Numbered from the stretch's first letter, positions 1 through 8,800 are shown. The stretch: DNA of 64,000 bases from Nitrosomonadales bacterium (GCA_016218415.1 JACRED010000015.1:1-64000), one strand, 5' to 3'. Program-made: numbers and translations. Notes: a model not told the origin generated them from the sequence alone.

Positions 1-119
1 AGGTGGGGCGCTGCCTGCCATATGGCGGCCCGCAGTTCTTCCAGCGCCCGCTGCGTTTCGGGCGGCTGCTTCGAGATGTACTCATCGACATCCCTGGATT
101 TGCGTGACCGGGTGAGCAT
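1..119 (-). CDS. DUF1801 (YdhG-like) protein, N-terminal fragment cut by the window edge
   Basis: The minus strand opens with an ATG at 119 and reads MLTRSRKSRDVDEYISKQPP, then a Glu/Ala-rich helix ending QAAPH at the window edge. The Val-Asp-Glu-Tyr-Ile and Pro-Glu-x-x-Arg pattern is typical of the start of DUF1801 proteins, small cytosolic proteins of about 120 residues sometimes called iron chaperones or YdhG-like. Only about 39 codons are visible, so no function can be tested. It starts 13 bases after the stop of the upstream acetyltransferase gene on the same strand, so the two are probably co-transcribed. Confidence 0.6.
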   Translation of the reverse strand, partial: MLTRSRKSRDVDEYISKQPPETQRALEELRAAIWQAAPH

Positions 120-132
120 GTTCGACTTGCCT

Positions 133-645
133 TCAGGCCGTAGCGGCGAACGCTTCGTGGAACGTCACCTTGCCCTGCGGCACGCGGCCGTCGAAGGACA
201 GGGAGAGGAACACTTCCGGCGGAACGCCGTCGAGCGCGAGGCCGGGCAGGTTGTCGAAGCCGAACTTGCGGTAGTACTCCGGGTGCCCCACCAGGCAGCA
301 GCCGCCCGCTTCGAGATTCCTCAGCCGCGCCAGGCCCTCCGCCATCAGCGCCTTGCCGATGCCCTGCCGCTGCAACTCCGGCAACACCGAGATCGGCCCG
401 AGGCCGTACCAGTTCGTCGTGCCATCCGAAATGCCCACGGGCGAGAAGGCGATGTGCCCCACCACCCGGCCATCGACTTCCGCGACCAGCGACACCGTCA
501 GCGCCCGCGCCACGCGCAGCGCCGCGACGATGAACTGCTCCGTGTGGCCGCTGATCTCCAGCGTCGCAAAGGCCGCGATGGTCACGTCGCGGATCGCGTC
601 GATGTCGGCGGGGGTTTCGGGGCGGAGGGTGATGGTTGGGTTCAT
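133..645 (-). CDS. GNAT family N-acetyltransferase
   Basis: A 170-residue protein with the GNAT fold read across its whole length: an N-terminal ITLRPETPADIDAI beta-helix start, the central strand carrying VVGHIAFSPV (about residues 61-70), and the acetyl-CoA-binding motif A LPELQRQGIGKALM (about 88-101), which matches the R/Q-x-x-G-x-G/A loop. A C-terminal stretch with GHPEYYRKFGF resembles the YhbS subgroup of acetyltransferases. The family moves an acetyl group from acetyl-CoA to an amine; the substrate here cannot be inferred. It is followed by the DUF1801 gene on the same strand. The ATG at 645 is preceded by a purine-poor leader, so the start is supported mainly by the family alignment. 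Confidence 0.85.
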   Translation of the reverse strand: MNPTITLRPETPADIDAIRDVTIAAFATLEISGHTEQFIVAALRVARALTVSLVAEVDGRVVGHIAFSPVGISDGTTNWYGLGPISVLPELQRQGIGKALMAEGLARLRNLEAGGCCLVGHPEYYRKFGFDNLPGLALDGVPPEVFLSLSFDGRVPQGKVTFHEAFAATA

Positions 646-714
646 GGGGGGGTATGGGAAAAGTCAGTCGTGGTGGTACGCCACGGATGAGCGAACTGAA
701 CTGCTCTCGCAATT

Positions 715-739
715 GTCAGGCCCCCAGTGGGGGCCTGAC
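715..739. other. Perfect GC-rich inverted repeat upstream of the acetyltransferase gene
   Basis: A 25-base palindrome with arms GTCAGGCCCCC and GGGGGCCTGAC around a 3-base loop. Neither side carries a T-run, so it is not a typical intrinsic terminator in either direction. It could stop transcription weakly or be a protein site. It lies in the 472-base spacer between the acetyltransferase (ends 645) and the unrecognised gene at 1118. Between 740 and 919 I see no other recognisable element. Confidence 0.5.
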
Positions 740-919
740 GGTTCTACTGAAGACTGCTAGAAGTCAAAACTAAGCTGACCCGGCGCAGACCTCCAGTGCT
801 GGCATACATGCTCCGAGGCTCCGAAGCGAATTCGGGTGTATGCGCGCACAAAGACAGTCTTTGCCTTACGGTAAATGACGGGCGTCATCGTCGCTCTCCA
901 AAGAGATTGAGAGCAATTC

Positions 920-948
920 TTGCCCACAGCACTGTCGCGTACTACAAT
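920..948 (+). promoter_or_regulatory. Candidate sigma-70 promoter for a small RNA
   Basis: TTGCCC at 920-925 and TACAAT at 943-948 are separated by exactly 17 bases. A start site near 955 is expected. No convincing protein gene begins downstream; instead a hairpin and a strong terminator-like structure follow within 120 bases. Confidence 0.5.
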
Positions 949-952
949 TGCA

Positions 953-1072
953 ACAGTTTCCGCAAAGAAACTGTGAGTGACAGACGCATGCTCTAACGCG
1001 CTGTCGTTGTACTCACCACGGCCCCAATGACTATCTCCGCCAAGAGTCTTCAGTCATTGGGGCCTTGCTTTA
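953..1072 (+). ncRNA. Candidate small RNA of about 115 nt
   Basis: Three elements line up in one direction: the promoter at 920-948, an 8-bp perfect hairpin at 953-974 (ACAGTTTC, 6-base loop, GAAACTGT) and a 13-bp perfect terminator stem at 1020-1064 followed by a T-rich tail. The transcript would run from about 955 to 1072. The expected start lies at the left arm of the hairpin, so the exact 5' end matters. I do not recognise it as tmRNA, 6S, RNase P or SRP RNA. A 66-codon reading frame crosses the area (796-996) but has no visible ribosome site or family resemblance. Inference from sequence pattern only. Confidence 0.4.
1020..1071 (+). terminator. Intrinsic terminator-like stem-loop
   Basis: The arms GGCCCCAATGACT (1020-1032) and AGTCATTGGGGCC (1052-1064) pair perfectly over 13 bp with a 19-base loop. 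The plus strand continues TTGCTTTA, giving a short T-rich tail. On the minus strand no T-run follows, so plus-strand termination is the better reading. Confidence 0.6.
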
Positions 1073-1117
1073 TCCGGCCCCGGTTGGGTGAGGATGCAAC
1101 TGGGCCGAACTATGTTG

Positions 1118-1993
1118 TCATTGCTGTGCACCTTTCTTGATTGATAACGTCGATGCCTCAAGTGTTAGCGTAATCCCGGCGTTTTCACTGGTCTTATACA
1201 TCAAGTCAAAATTGCTGGCCGCTGCATTGAGCCACTTTGCACGGTCGGCCAAGTCCCACACGCTGCCAGTGTCCGGAAGCTTTTCAATAAGGCCCCGAAT
1301 AAGGGGCTCCATTCTTGGCGCCTGCTCTGGCGTAACCGGTGTTGCTTGCATCCCGCCGGCTCCCGCATTAGGGGCAACAGTTCCGTCAATCGGTCTGTTA
1401 CCCTGTCCGCCACCGTTTTCGTTAGGTTCCTTCGCGTTCGGGCCGATTGTTACGGTGGAGCCGTCGGAGTTGATCACTCCGGCGGCGCGCAAGTACTCGA
1501 GGACGATTTCGAGGTTGGCCTTGTATTCCTTCGGTGCCTTCGCCTCATTGGCCAAAAAGGTTGTCGCTTCATCCTTCGACAGCGGTCGAAAAGTCAGCTT
1601 AGGAATGAGCGCGGCACCAAACCACGATTTTCGAAATACGCCAGCTAGTTTCGAAGCGGCCTTTTCGCTGTCCCACTCAAATGCCTGGGCATAATCTGCA
1701 ACTTCGTCAGAGGGCCGATTCTTCATGCCTTCCTTGATAAGCAAGCCCAGATCCTGAAAGAAGGGATTGCAGATCGAAACTGTGTTTTCATGGATCTGAA
1801 CGATTGCGCCGACATCTTTGTTAGAGACGGCCTTTCGCTCGGCGCCCGACGCCGCCGCGTATCCGCGCAAGACACCGAGTTGCTTTTCAAAACCAAGACG
1901 CTCGGTGGGTAGCACCTTTACTGGTTTTGCTCGCGCTGCTTTGGGCATTTCTCCACCTGTAACTCCAGTTGTTTCTTGAGATTCGATGGCCAT
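1118..1993 (-). CDS. Hypothetical protein, 291 residues, unrecognised
   Basis: The frame stays open upstream of 1993, but the ATG at 1993 (MAIESQETTG) is chosen because GGAGG lies six bases before it and a promoter sits just upstream at 2023-2051. Residues 1-45 are basic and low in structure, followed by RLGFEKQLGVLRGYA and a region with repeated short helices to about residue 180 (contains SWFGAALIP and LEYLRAAGVIN). That segment looks like winged-helix or DUF5343-like folds, but this is a weak impression. A Gly/Asn/Pro-rich linker follows (about 185-225), then a compact C-terminal helix-strand part with LIEKLPDTGSVWDLADRAKW. There is no signal peptide or membrane segment. It may belong with nucleic-acid-linked accessory genes; no function is claimed. 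Confidence 0.75.
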   Translation of the reverse strand: MAIESQETTGVTGGEMPKAARAKPVKVLPTERLGFEKQLGVLRGYAAASGAERKAVSNKDVGAIVQIHENTVSICNPFFQDLGLLIKEGMKNRPSDEVADYAQAFEWDSEKAASKLAGVFRKSWFGAALIPKLTFRPLSKDEATTFLANEAKAPKEYKANLEIVLEYLRAAGVINSDGSTVTIGPNAKEPNENGGGQGNRPIDGTVAPNAGAGGMQATPVTPEQAPRMEPLIRGLIEKLPDTGSVWDLADRAKWLNAAASNFDLMYKTSENAGITLTLEASTLSIKKGAQQ

Positions 1994-2022
1994 GGTGCCT
2001 CCGCCAAGAAGTAGTTCGGCGC

Positions 2023-2051
2023 AGTATAGGGGTATCACGCAGCAAATGCAA
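2023..2051 (-). promoter_or_regulatory. Sigma-70 promoter for the unrecognised gene ending at 1118
   Basis: On the minus strand TTGCAT (2051-2046) and TATACT (2028-2023) are spaced by 17 bases. The implied start near 2016 gives a leader of about 23 bases that carries the GGAGG ribosome site. This fixes the ATG at 1993 and rules out the longer upstream reading, which would have to begin inside or before the promoter. Confidence 0.65.
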
Positions 2052-2209
2052 TAGCGTACGCGTGTGAGCGGCGTACGTGATGCATATAGATACGTAACGC
2101 ACTGAGAAATAACGAAAACAAACGTCTGCAAATGTGCGTATGAATGCGGTTGGCACTCTTAAGACTTGTTGGCCAGTTGAATTCTGCTGCGCCGGATGGG
2201 CTGGTTAGG

Positions 2210-2237
2210 CAAAAAATAAGGCCGCCCGCGGGCGGCC
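2210..2237 (-). terminator. Intrinsic terminator of the hydrogenase operon
   Basis: A self-complementary GC block (GGCCGCCCGCGGGCGGCC, 2220-2237) lies 25 bases beyond the cooH stop. On the minus strand it is followed by TTATTTTTTG, a clear T-run. This ends the cooMKLXUH transcript and shows that no further gene (such as cooF or cooS) follows in the same unit. Confidence 0.8.
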
Positions 2238-2262
2238 CTTCTTGCGTCAGCTTTGCGGGCGC

Positions 2263-3348
2263 TCAGCGCTCCGTGCAGGAGATGCAGGGGTCGATGCTGT
2301 TGACGATGATGGCGATGTCGGAGACCTTAGCCTTCTTGAGCATGATGCCCAGCGCGTCCCAGTTGGGGAAGCTGGGGACGCGCCATTTGACGCGCTCGGG
2401 TTTGGGCGAGTCGGTCATGCGGACGTAGTAGATGAGTTCGCCGCGCGGGGCTTCGCATTTGGCGATGGCTTCGCCGGGCGGAATGGCCGGCCGTTCTTCG
2501 GTGGCTACCGTCGGGCCGCCGGGCAGGGTGTCGAGGCACTGGCGGATCAGGTCGATGGCGGTGCGTGCTTCCATGAGGCGGATCATGGCGCGCGACCAGA
2601 CGTCGCCGTCCTTGAGGGTGTGCACCGGCACTTCGAGGCGGTCGTAGGCGGCGTAGGGCGCCTTGACGCGCACGTCGTAGTTCACGCCGGCGGCGCGGGC
2701 GACCGGGCCGATCACGCCGCAGTCGATGGCTTCGTCGTAGCTCAGCACGCCGATGCCCTTGGTCCGGCGCAGGATGGAGGCGTCGGTGTTGTAGATCTTG
2801 ATGATCTCCTCGACGTCGGGGAGCAGCGCGTCGAGCTGCTCGCGCAGGTAGCCGATGCTGGCGGGGTCGATGTCGTAGCGGACGCCGCCGATGGTGTTGG
2901 CGCCGATGTCCATGCGGTTGCCGAAGATGGTTTCCTTGATGTCCTGCATGCGCTCGCGCACTTCCATGACGTGCATGAACATGGACTCGAAGCCGACCAG
3001 GTGGGCGAGGATGCCGACGTTGAACAAGTGCGAGGCGACGCGCTTGATCTCGTCGGCGATGGCGCGCAGGTACTCGGCGCGCGGCGGCACCTTGATGCCG
3101 GCGATCTGCTCGATGGCCATCGAGTAGGCCTGCGGGTGGCTGTTCGAGCACAGCGAGCAGATGCGCTCGGTGAGCACCACGTTCTGGAACACGTTGCGTT
3201 TGGTGATCAGGTACTCGACGCCGCGATGGACGTGGCCGGCCGTGATGTTCACGTGCTCGACCGTTTCGCCCTGCACGTCGATGCGGAAGTACATCGGTTC
3301 TTCGAGGGCCACGTGCAGCGGCCCGACGGGGATGGTGAAGTTGCTCAT
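2263..3348 (-). CDS. cooH: Energy-converting [NiFe] hydrogenase large subunit, CooH type
   Basis: Catalytic subunit that holds the NiFe centre and makes or oxidises H2 at the cytoplasmic face of the membrane complex; it is homologous to NuoD. Both nickel-binding motifs are visible: RICSLC at residues 62-67 and DPCISC near 353-358, giving Cys64, Cys67, Cys355 and Cys358. The four cysteines separate it from NuoD and from the cysteine-less Ehr relatives. At 361 residues it stops three residues after the last cysteine (ends TER), so it lacks the C-terminal peptide that most hydrogenase large subunits lose during maturation; this is described for the R. rubrum CO-induced enzyme. Its ATG overlaps the cooU stop (ATGA), so translation is coupled. 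It is the last gene of the operon. Confidence 0.92.
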   Translation of the reverse strand: MSNFTIPVGPLHVALEEPMYFRIDVQGETVEHVNITAGHVHRGVEYLITKRNVFQNVVLTERICSLCSNSHPQAYSMAIEQIAGIKVPPRAEYLRAIADEIKRVASHLFNVGILAHLVGFESMFMHVMEVRERMQDIKETIFGNRMDIGANTIGGVRYDIDPASIGYLREQLDALLPDVEEIIKIYNTDASILRRTKGIGVLSYDEAIDCGVIGPVARAAGVNYDVRVKAPYAAYDRLEVPVHTLKDGDVWSRAMIRLMEARTAIDLIRQCLDTLPGGPTVATEERPAIPPGEAIAKCEAPRGELIYYVRMTDSPKPERVKWRVPSFPNWDALGIMLKKAKVSDIAIIVNSIDPCISCTER

Positions 3349-3938
3349 GACGGGGCTCCGGTTTGCGCCATGATCTTTTCCCAGATGCTCTTGGAGGCGG
3401 CGCTGTTGACGAGGGTCGAATAGGGGATCAGGCGTTCGAAGACGGCGGGCTCGATGCTTTCGTCGATGAACAGCCGCTTCGGATTCGGGTGGTCGCGCAC
3501 CACCAGCGCGTAGAGCTCCATCAGCTCGCGCTCGGGCCAGTCGGCGGCGCGGTAGAGCGGCGTCAGCGAATCGATGCTGCCGCCGGCCGCGACGTGGGCG
3601 ACGACGGTCAGCGTGTCGCCGTCGATGTCGAAGTGGTAGTCGATCTCGTAGGTCTTGCCGTCCTGCGGCGTGCCGCCCGGGAAGGTGGGCAGCGGCGCCG
3701 GTTCCTCGCCCTCCTTGGGCTTGGGTACCGCGACCGCCTTGGGCTGGTAGACCGTGATGGTCGACAGGCGGGCGCCGATGCGCTTGAGCAGCAGGCCGAC
3801 CGACAGCAGGTTGTCGGCGCTGGACAGCGTGCACCAGGCGGTGACGACGCCCTTGTCGTCGGTGACGGTGCGGAACTGGACGCCGGCCGGGGCGGCTTCG
3901 GCGAGTTGGGTTTCGATGTGGGCGGGCAGGATGCTCAT
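3345..3938 (-). CDS. cooU: Hydrogenase subunit CooU (NuoC / 30-kDa type)
   Basis: A 197-residue soluble subunit of the hydrogenase arm. The C-terminal half carries the NuoC signature region, WPERELMELYALVV followed by RDHPNPKRLF (about residues 143-167), equivalent to the ERE-x-x-x-x-x-G-x-x-F-x-x-HP-x-x-R pattern of the complex I 30-kDa subunit. The N-terminal half contains an odd Lys/Pro/Glu-rich insertion (VAVPKPKEGEEPAPLP, about 70-85). The subunit has no metal ligands and bridges large and small subunits. The start is the ATG at 3938, which overlaps the cooX stop as ATGA, as at the next junction. Family is clear; the symbol rests on gene order. Confidence 0.85.
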   Translation of the reverse strand: MSILPAHIETQLAEAAPAGVQFRTVTDDKGVVTAWCTLSSADNLLSVGLLLKRIGARLSTITVYQPKAVAVPKPKEGEEPAPLPTFPGGTPQDGKTYEIDYHFDIDGDTLTVVAHVAAGGSIDSLTPLYRAADWPERELMELYALVVRDHPNPKRLFIDESIEPAVFERLIPYSTLVNSAASKSIWEKIMAQTGAPS

Positions 3939-4438
3939 GGCTGGACTCCTCGTTCGGCCAGGGCCTTCTTGCGGCAGGCCGGGCACAGGTTGCGTTGCTG
4001 TTCGATTTCCTCGGGCGTGAAGGGCGGCTTGACGCCGGCCGGGTTGGGCGCGGAGGCGAGCGCCTTCATGCCGCAAGCGGTGCAGGCGACGTAGGGGATG
4101 GTCTCGCGAATCGCCATGCCGTATTTCTCGCCGACGGCGTGCGCCATGTGCCAGTCGTTGCCATTGCGGATGGCGTCGGTCGGGCAGTAGAACTCGCACA
4201 GGCCGCAGAAGACGCAGGTGTTGTGCCACATCATGAAGCGCAGGCCTTCGGGCGTCTTGTCGAAGCGGATGGCGCCGGGCGCGCAGACCTGCTCGCAGGC
4301 GCGGCAGCCGGTGCAACTGCTGAGCTTGAACTCGATGCGGCCGCGCATGCGCTCCGGCGTCCAGGCCGGCGCGAAGGGGAAGGGCACCGTGGACGGCCCG
4401 CGCACCAGATTGCGGAGAAGGATTTTCAGGGTGTTCAT
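3935..4438 (-). CDS. cooX: Hydrogenase ferredoxin-like subunit CooX (NuoI type)
   Basis: A 167-residue electron-transfer subunit with two 4Fe-4S motifs, CTGCRACEQVC (about residues 40-50) and CVFCGLCEFYC (about 72-82). It would pass electrons from an external ferredoxin-like donor to the small subunit. The C-terminal third has two further pairs, CTACGMK and CPACRKK, separated by about 30 residues, which could bind zinc or another cluster. No membrane segment is present. The ATG at 4438 follows the cooL stop by 8 bases. HycF/HyfH/NuoI are the closest families; position between cooL and cooU supports the CooX name. Confidence 0.87.
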   Translation of the reverse strand: MNTLKILLRNLVRGPSTVPFPFAPAWTPERMRGRIEFKLSSCTGCRACEQVCAPGAIRFDKTPEGLRFMMWHNTCVFCGLCEFYCPTDAIRNGNDWHMAHAVGEKYGMAIRETIPYVACTACGMKALASAPNPAGVKPPFTPEEIEQQRNLCPACRKKALAERGVQP

Positions 4439-4446
4439 GGTGGCTC

Positions 4447-4896
4447 CTAGATACGCTGGCGCCACAGCGCGATGGCCTGGGCGACGCCTTCGATGATGGC
4501 TTGCGGGCGCGGCGGGCAGCCCGGCACGTTGATATCGACCGGCAGGTAGTGGTCGACCTCCGCATTGACGGCGTAACTCTCGCGGAAGATGCCGCCCGAG
4601 ATCGGGCAGACGCCGACGGCGACCGTGACCTTGGGATCGGGAATTTCGGCGAAGACGCGCAGCACGTCCTCCTTGATGCGGGCGGTGAGCGGGCCGGTGA
4701 TCAGCACGATGTCGGCGTGGCGCGGACTGCCGCAGTACTGGCAGCCGAGCCGCTCGACGTCGTAGCGCGGGATCAGCGCCGTGGTTGCGCATTCGACGTC
4801 GCAGCCGTTGCAGGAGCCGGCGTTGATGCGGTAGATCCACGGCGAGCGGACCGCGAGGTTCTTCGCCTTTTCGGTGAGGGTTTGCATTAGTGTCAT
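4447..4896 (-). CDS. cooL: Hydrogenase small subunit CooL (NuoB type)
   Basis: A 149-residue NuoB-family subunit that binds the single proximal 4Fe-4S cluster next to the NiFe site. The expected ligands are all there: Cys29 and Cys32 in GSCNGCD, Cys97 in VGVCPISGG and Cys127 in VPGCPPRP. Three in-frame ATGs lie at 4902, 4896 and 4887; the middle one is chosen because a GAGG stands 8 bases before it, while it stands too close to the first. Two extra cysteines (LGCQYCGS, about residues 52 and 55) are not ligands in the standard family. It begins 10 bases after the cooK stop. Confidence 0.88.
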   Translation of the reverse strand: MTLMQTLTEKAKNLAVRSPWIYRINAGSCNGCDVECATTALIPRYDVERLGCQYCGSPRHADIVLITGPLTARIKEDVLRVFAEIPDPKVTVAVGVCPISGGIFRESYAVNAEVDHYLPVDINVPGCPPRPQAIIEGVAQAIALWRQRI

Positions 4897-4906
4897 GGCC
4901 ATGTCC

Positions 4907-5842
4907 TCAGGCAAGGGCGACGATGGCAAGCGACAGCAGCGAGAGCGCCAGCGGCCACTTGAGGAAGAAGGCGAAGGCCTGGTCGATGCGCATGCGGCCC
5001 ATGGAGACGCGCAGCAGCGTGACACCCAGGATCATCAGTACGACCAGCTTGGCGAGATGCACCGCCAGCCCGGCGAGGCCATCGGGCGCCAGCGGCAGGA
5101 ACAGCGCGACGCCGAGACCCAGTACCACCACGGCCTTGAGCGCCGACATCACCTTGAACAGACCTAGCGCCGGGCCCGAGTACTCCAGCAGCGGTCCTTC
5201 CAGCACTTCGGTCTCGGCCTCGGGGATGTCGAAGGGGACGATGCCGAGGTTGGCGGGATAGAAGGCCAGGAAGGCGGCGAGTGCCGGCCACAGCACCGGG
5301 TCGAACAGGAAGGCGCCGTGCGTCTGCTGGTAGGCGACGATGTCGGTCAGCGAGAACGATCCGACGCGCAGCGCCACGGCCGCGACCACTAGCACCAGCG
5401 GGCCTTCGTAGGCGAGCATCAGCGCCATTTCGCGCGAGAAGCCGATGGCCCCAAAAGGGGAACCCGAGGCGGAGCCGGCGATCATCAGCACCACCGCCGG
5501 CACGGCCAGCAGGTAGAGCAGCACCAGCAGGTCGCCGAGCATCGGGTTGGGCGCATAGACGCCGGGAATGGGTACCAGTGCGGCGCAGAGCAGCATCGAG
5601 ACGGCACCGATCAGCGGCGCGCCGAGGAAGACCGGCTCGGCGGCGATGTCGGGCACCATGGTGCGCTTGCGGGCCAGCTTGACCAGGTCGAAGAAGGGCT
5701 GGGCCAGCGGCGGGCCGACGCGCCCTTGCAGGCGGGCGGCGACGCGACGGTCGAGGCCCTTGAGCGCCAGGCCGAAGGCCAGCGCGAACAGACCGCCGGG
5801 AAACAGCAGCACGGCGAGGGGGATGGTGGTGGTGTCGAGCAT
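4907..5842 (-). CDS. cooK: Hydrogenase membrane subunit CooK (NuoH type)
   Basis: A 311-residue integral membrane protein homologous to NuoH/HycD/EchB, the subunit that anchors the hydrogenase arm to the membrane and forms the entrance of the ion path. About eight hydrophobic helices can be read. The family loop LQGRVGPPLAQPFFD is at about residues 38-52, and the acidic cytoplasmic loop FDIPEAETEVLEGPLLEYSG at about 200-219 matches the conserved glutamate-rich loop of NuoH. ATG 5842 is chosen over an upstream in-frame ATG because GGAG precedes it by a normal distance and the protein then begins directly before the first helix. It starts 10 bases after the cooM stop. Confidence 0.88.
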   Translation of the reverse strand: MLDTTTIPLAVLLFPGGLFALAFGLALKGLDRRVAARLQGRVGPPLAQPFFDLVKLARKRTMVPDIAAEPVFLGAPLIGAVSMLLCAALVPIPGVYAPNPMLGDLLVLLYLLAVPAVVLMIAGSASGSPFGAIGFSREMALMLAYEGPLVLVVAAVALRVGSFSLTDIVAYQQTHGAFLFDPVLWPALAAFLAFYPANLGIVPFDIPEAETEVLEGPLLEYSGPALGLFKVMSALKAVVVLGLGVALFLPLAPDGLAGLAVHLAKLVVLMILGVTLLRVSMGRMRIDQAFAFFLKWPLALSLLSLAIVALA

Positions 5843-5852
5843 GGTGTTCTCC

Positions 5853-8800
5853 TCAAGCCGGATGGGTTTGGCCGGCAGCGTCGCCATCGTCGCTGTAGCC
5901 CGTGTCGTGTTTCGCATGCAGCAGGCCGCGGATGGCCGCGTCCGGCGCTTCGTAGAGGCTGCCGGCGCCCATGTGGGCCTGGCCCGTGGCGATGTCCTGG
6001 ACGCCGCACAGGTGGATCGGCGAGCGGATCACGGCACCGCCGGCGCGCCCGAGGCGCAGGTAGAAGAAGCCGATGCCGGTGAGCACGACGAGCATGATGG
6101 TCAGCAGGGCCGGGTGCCAGCCGCCGGCACTCGGCAGCGGGCCGGTCCAGGTGGCGGCGATCGGCGCGAGGCCGAGCGATTGCTGGATCGCCGCGATCGG
6201 CACCAGCAAGAGGCCGGGCATCATGCCGACCGCGACGCAGCCGGCGGTCAGGACGATCATCGGCACCAGCATGATGGCCGGTGCTTCCTGCGCGTGTTCG
6301 GCGGCCTGTCCGGGCGAACCCATGAAGGCGGCGTGCGCGAACTTGAGGATGGCGGCGAGCGTGAACAGGCTGGCGATCAGCGCGAAGATGCCGAGCACGT
6401 AGTGGCCGGACTGGAAGGCGGCGACATAGATCAGCCACTTCGAGGCGAAGCCGTTGAGCGGCGGGATGCCCGCCAGCGAGAGGCCGGCGAACAGGAAGAT
6501 GCCGAAGGTGATCGGCATCCTGCGGCCGAGGCCGCCCAGTTCGTCGAGCGTGCGCGCGTGGCTGGTGACCATGATGGCGCCGGCGCAGAGGAACAGGATG
6601 TCCTTCAGCATCATGTGATTGACGAAGTGCATCAGGCCGCCGGCGACGCCCAACGTCGTTCCAAGTGCGAGCGCCATGGTGATGTAGCCGAGCTGGCAGA
6701 CCGTGCTGTAGATCAGCAGGCGCTTGATGCCGGTCTGCACCACGGCCATCGCGCCGGCGTAGATCACGGTGACGCCGCCGATGACGGCGATGGCGTTGCC
6801 GAGCAGCGACTGGCCGTCGACCATGCCGAGGCGGTCGACCAGCGTCGCGCCGCCGAACAGCACCATCAGCTTCAGCACGCCGTAGGGGCCGCTCTTCAGC
6901 AGCATGGCCGAGATGTAGCCGGAGACCGGCGTCGGCGCCGTGGCCGGGTGCATCTGGTAGTCGATGCGGACGGGCAGCATGGCGGCCTTCATCAGCATGC
7001 CGACGAGGACCAGTACCAGCGCGCCGCCGGCCCAGGCGGTGCTCATGGCGGGCGCGGCCCTGGCGACATCGGCGAACTGGAAGCTGCCGGCCGCCGAACC
7101 GAACATCGCGATGCCGAGGAACATGAAGCTCGCGCCGACGGTGTTGAAGATGAAGTACTTGAAGGCTTCGCGGCGCGCGTCTTCGGTTTCCTCATGCACC
7201 AGGGCGACGTAGAGCGCCCAGCTGCTCATCAGTTCCCAGAAGGCGAAGAAGTTGAAGAAGTCGCTGCTGCCGGCCATGCCGATCAGGCCGGCCATCATCA
7301 GCGCGAAGGCGGCGTAGAAGCGATGCTGCGCGTGCGGGTGGTGGACCAGGTAGCCGGTGGCGTAGGCCATGTTCAGTGTGCCCAAGCCCGAGACCAGCAG
7401 CGCGAAGGCGAAGGACAGGCCGTCGTAGCGGTCGGGTTGCATGAGCACGGCGACGAAGGCGGCGGCCGGTACGGCGATGGCCAGCTTGGTCGCCATCGCA
7501 GGCGCGGACTTGCCGAGCAGCCAGACCGCGACGGCGCCCAGCGTGGCGATCAGCGCGGCGGCCGGCCAATCGATCAGCAGATTCGGCATGACGGCCGGGG
7601 CGAGGCCGTTGCGCTCGGCGACCAGCTTGCCGACGGCGCTGACGGCGTCGATCTGGAAGTTCGGCGCGACGCCGCCGGCGATGATGAGCGCGGCCAGGAT
7701 GCCGATGGCAGTCAGCATGGAGGCGGGCGCTTCCCTGACGGCAGGGCCTTCGTACGGATGGAAGAACAGCAGGCGGACGATGCGCAGGTAGTAGAAGGCG
7801 GCGACGATGCTGCCGACCAGGATCAGCGCGGCGACTTCGACGCGGCCGGCCGCGGCGGCGGCGGTGATCATCAGGAACTTGCTGATGAAGCCGGAGAAGG
7901 GCGGCAGGCCCATGATGGCGACGGTGGCCAGCGCGTAGCAGCCGGCGGTGATCGGCATCACGCGGCCCAGGCCCGCGAGTTCGGGCAGCAGGCGGCGGCC
8001 GCTCTGCAGGATGAAGGCACCGGCGGCGAAGAACAGCAGGGTCTTCATCACCGCGTGGTTGCTGACGTGCAGCAGCGCGGCATCGGTGGCGAGTGCCGTA
8101 CCGAGGCCGAGGATGGCGGCGATCTCGCCGATCTGCGCCAGCGTCGAGTAGGCGAGCATGCGCTTGAGTTCCTTCTGGATCAGCGCCATCACTTCGCCAT
8201 AGATCAGCGTCAGGCAGCCGAGCACGAGCATCAGCGTGCCGATGTCGATGCCGGACTGCGCGAAGCGCGCCAGCGCGGTTGCGCCGAAGACGACATACAG
8301 CACCTTGACCATGCCGAAGATGCCGGCCTTGGTCAGGATGCCCGACAGCGGGCCGGAGATCGAGGAGGGCGCTTCCGGGTGGGCCAGCGGCAGCCAGGCG
8401 TGCAGCGGCACGAAGCCGGCCTTTACCGCAAAGCCGATGAACAGGCACAGCGCGGCGATCGCGCCGGCCGTGGTGTCGACGTCGGCGATGCGCGCGGCGA
8501 TGACGGAGAACTCGAAGCTGTTGGTCTGCGCATGCAGCAGCAGGATGCCGAAGTTCATCACGTAGGCGCCTGCCGCGCACATCAGGAAGTAGATGAAGCC
8601 GGCACGCAGGGCTTTCGGCGTTTGTTCGTGGATGACCAGGAAGTACGAGGTCCAGGTCATGAGTTCCCAGAAGACATAGAAGTTGCCGAACTCGTGGGCG
8701 CTGGCGAGGCCGAGCATCGACCCGGTCATCAGGAAGACGAAGAAGTAGTAGCGATTCGTGTTTTCGCTGTGGCGCATGTAGCCCCAGGAATAGAGCACCA

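Noticed and set aside
796-996. A 66-codon plus-strand reading frame in the first spacer
   Set aside because: No ribosome site, no recognisable composition or motif, and its end overlaps the hairpin of the candidate small RNA.
2242-3423. A 393-codon plus-strand frame over cooH
   Set aside because: Antisense shadow of cooH with Val/Asp/Gly/His-rich low-complexity sequence and no family motif.
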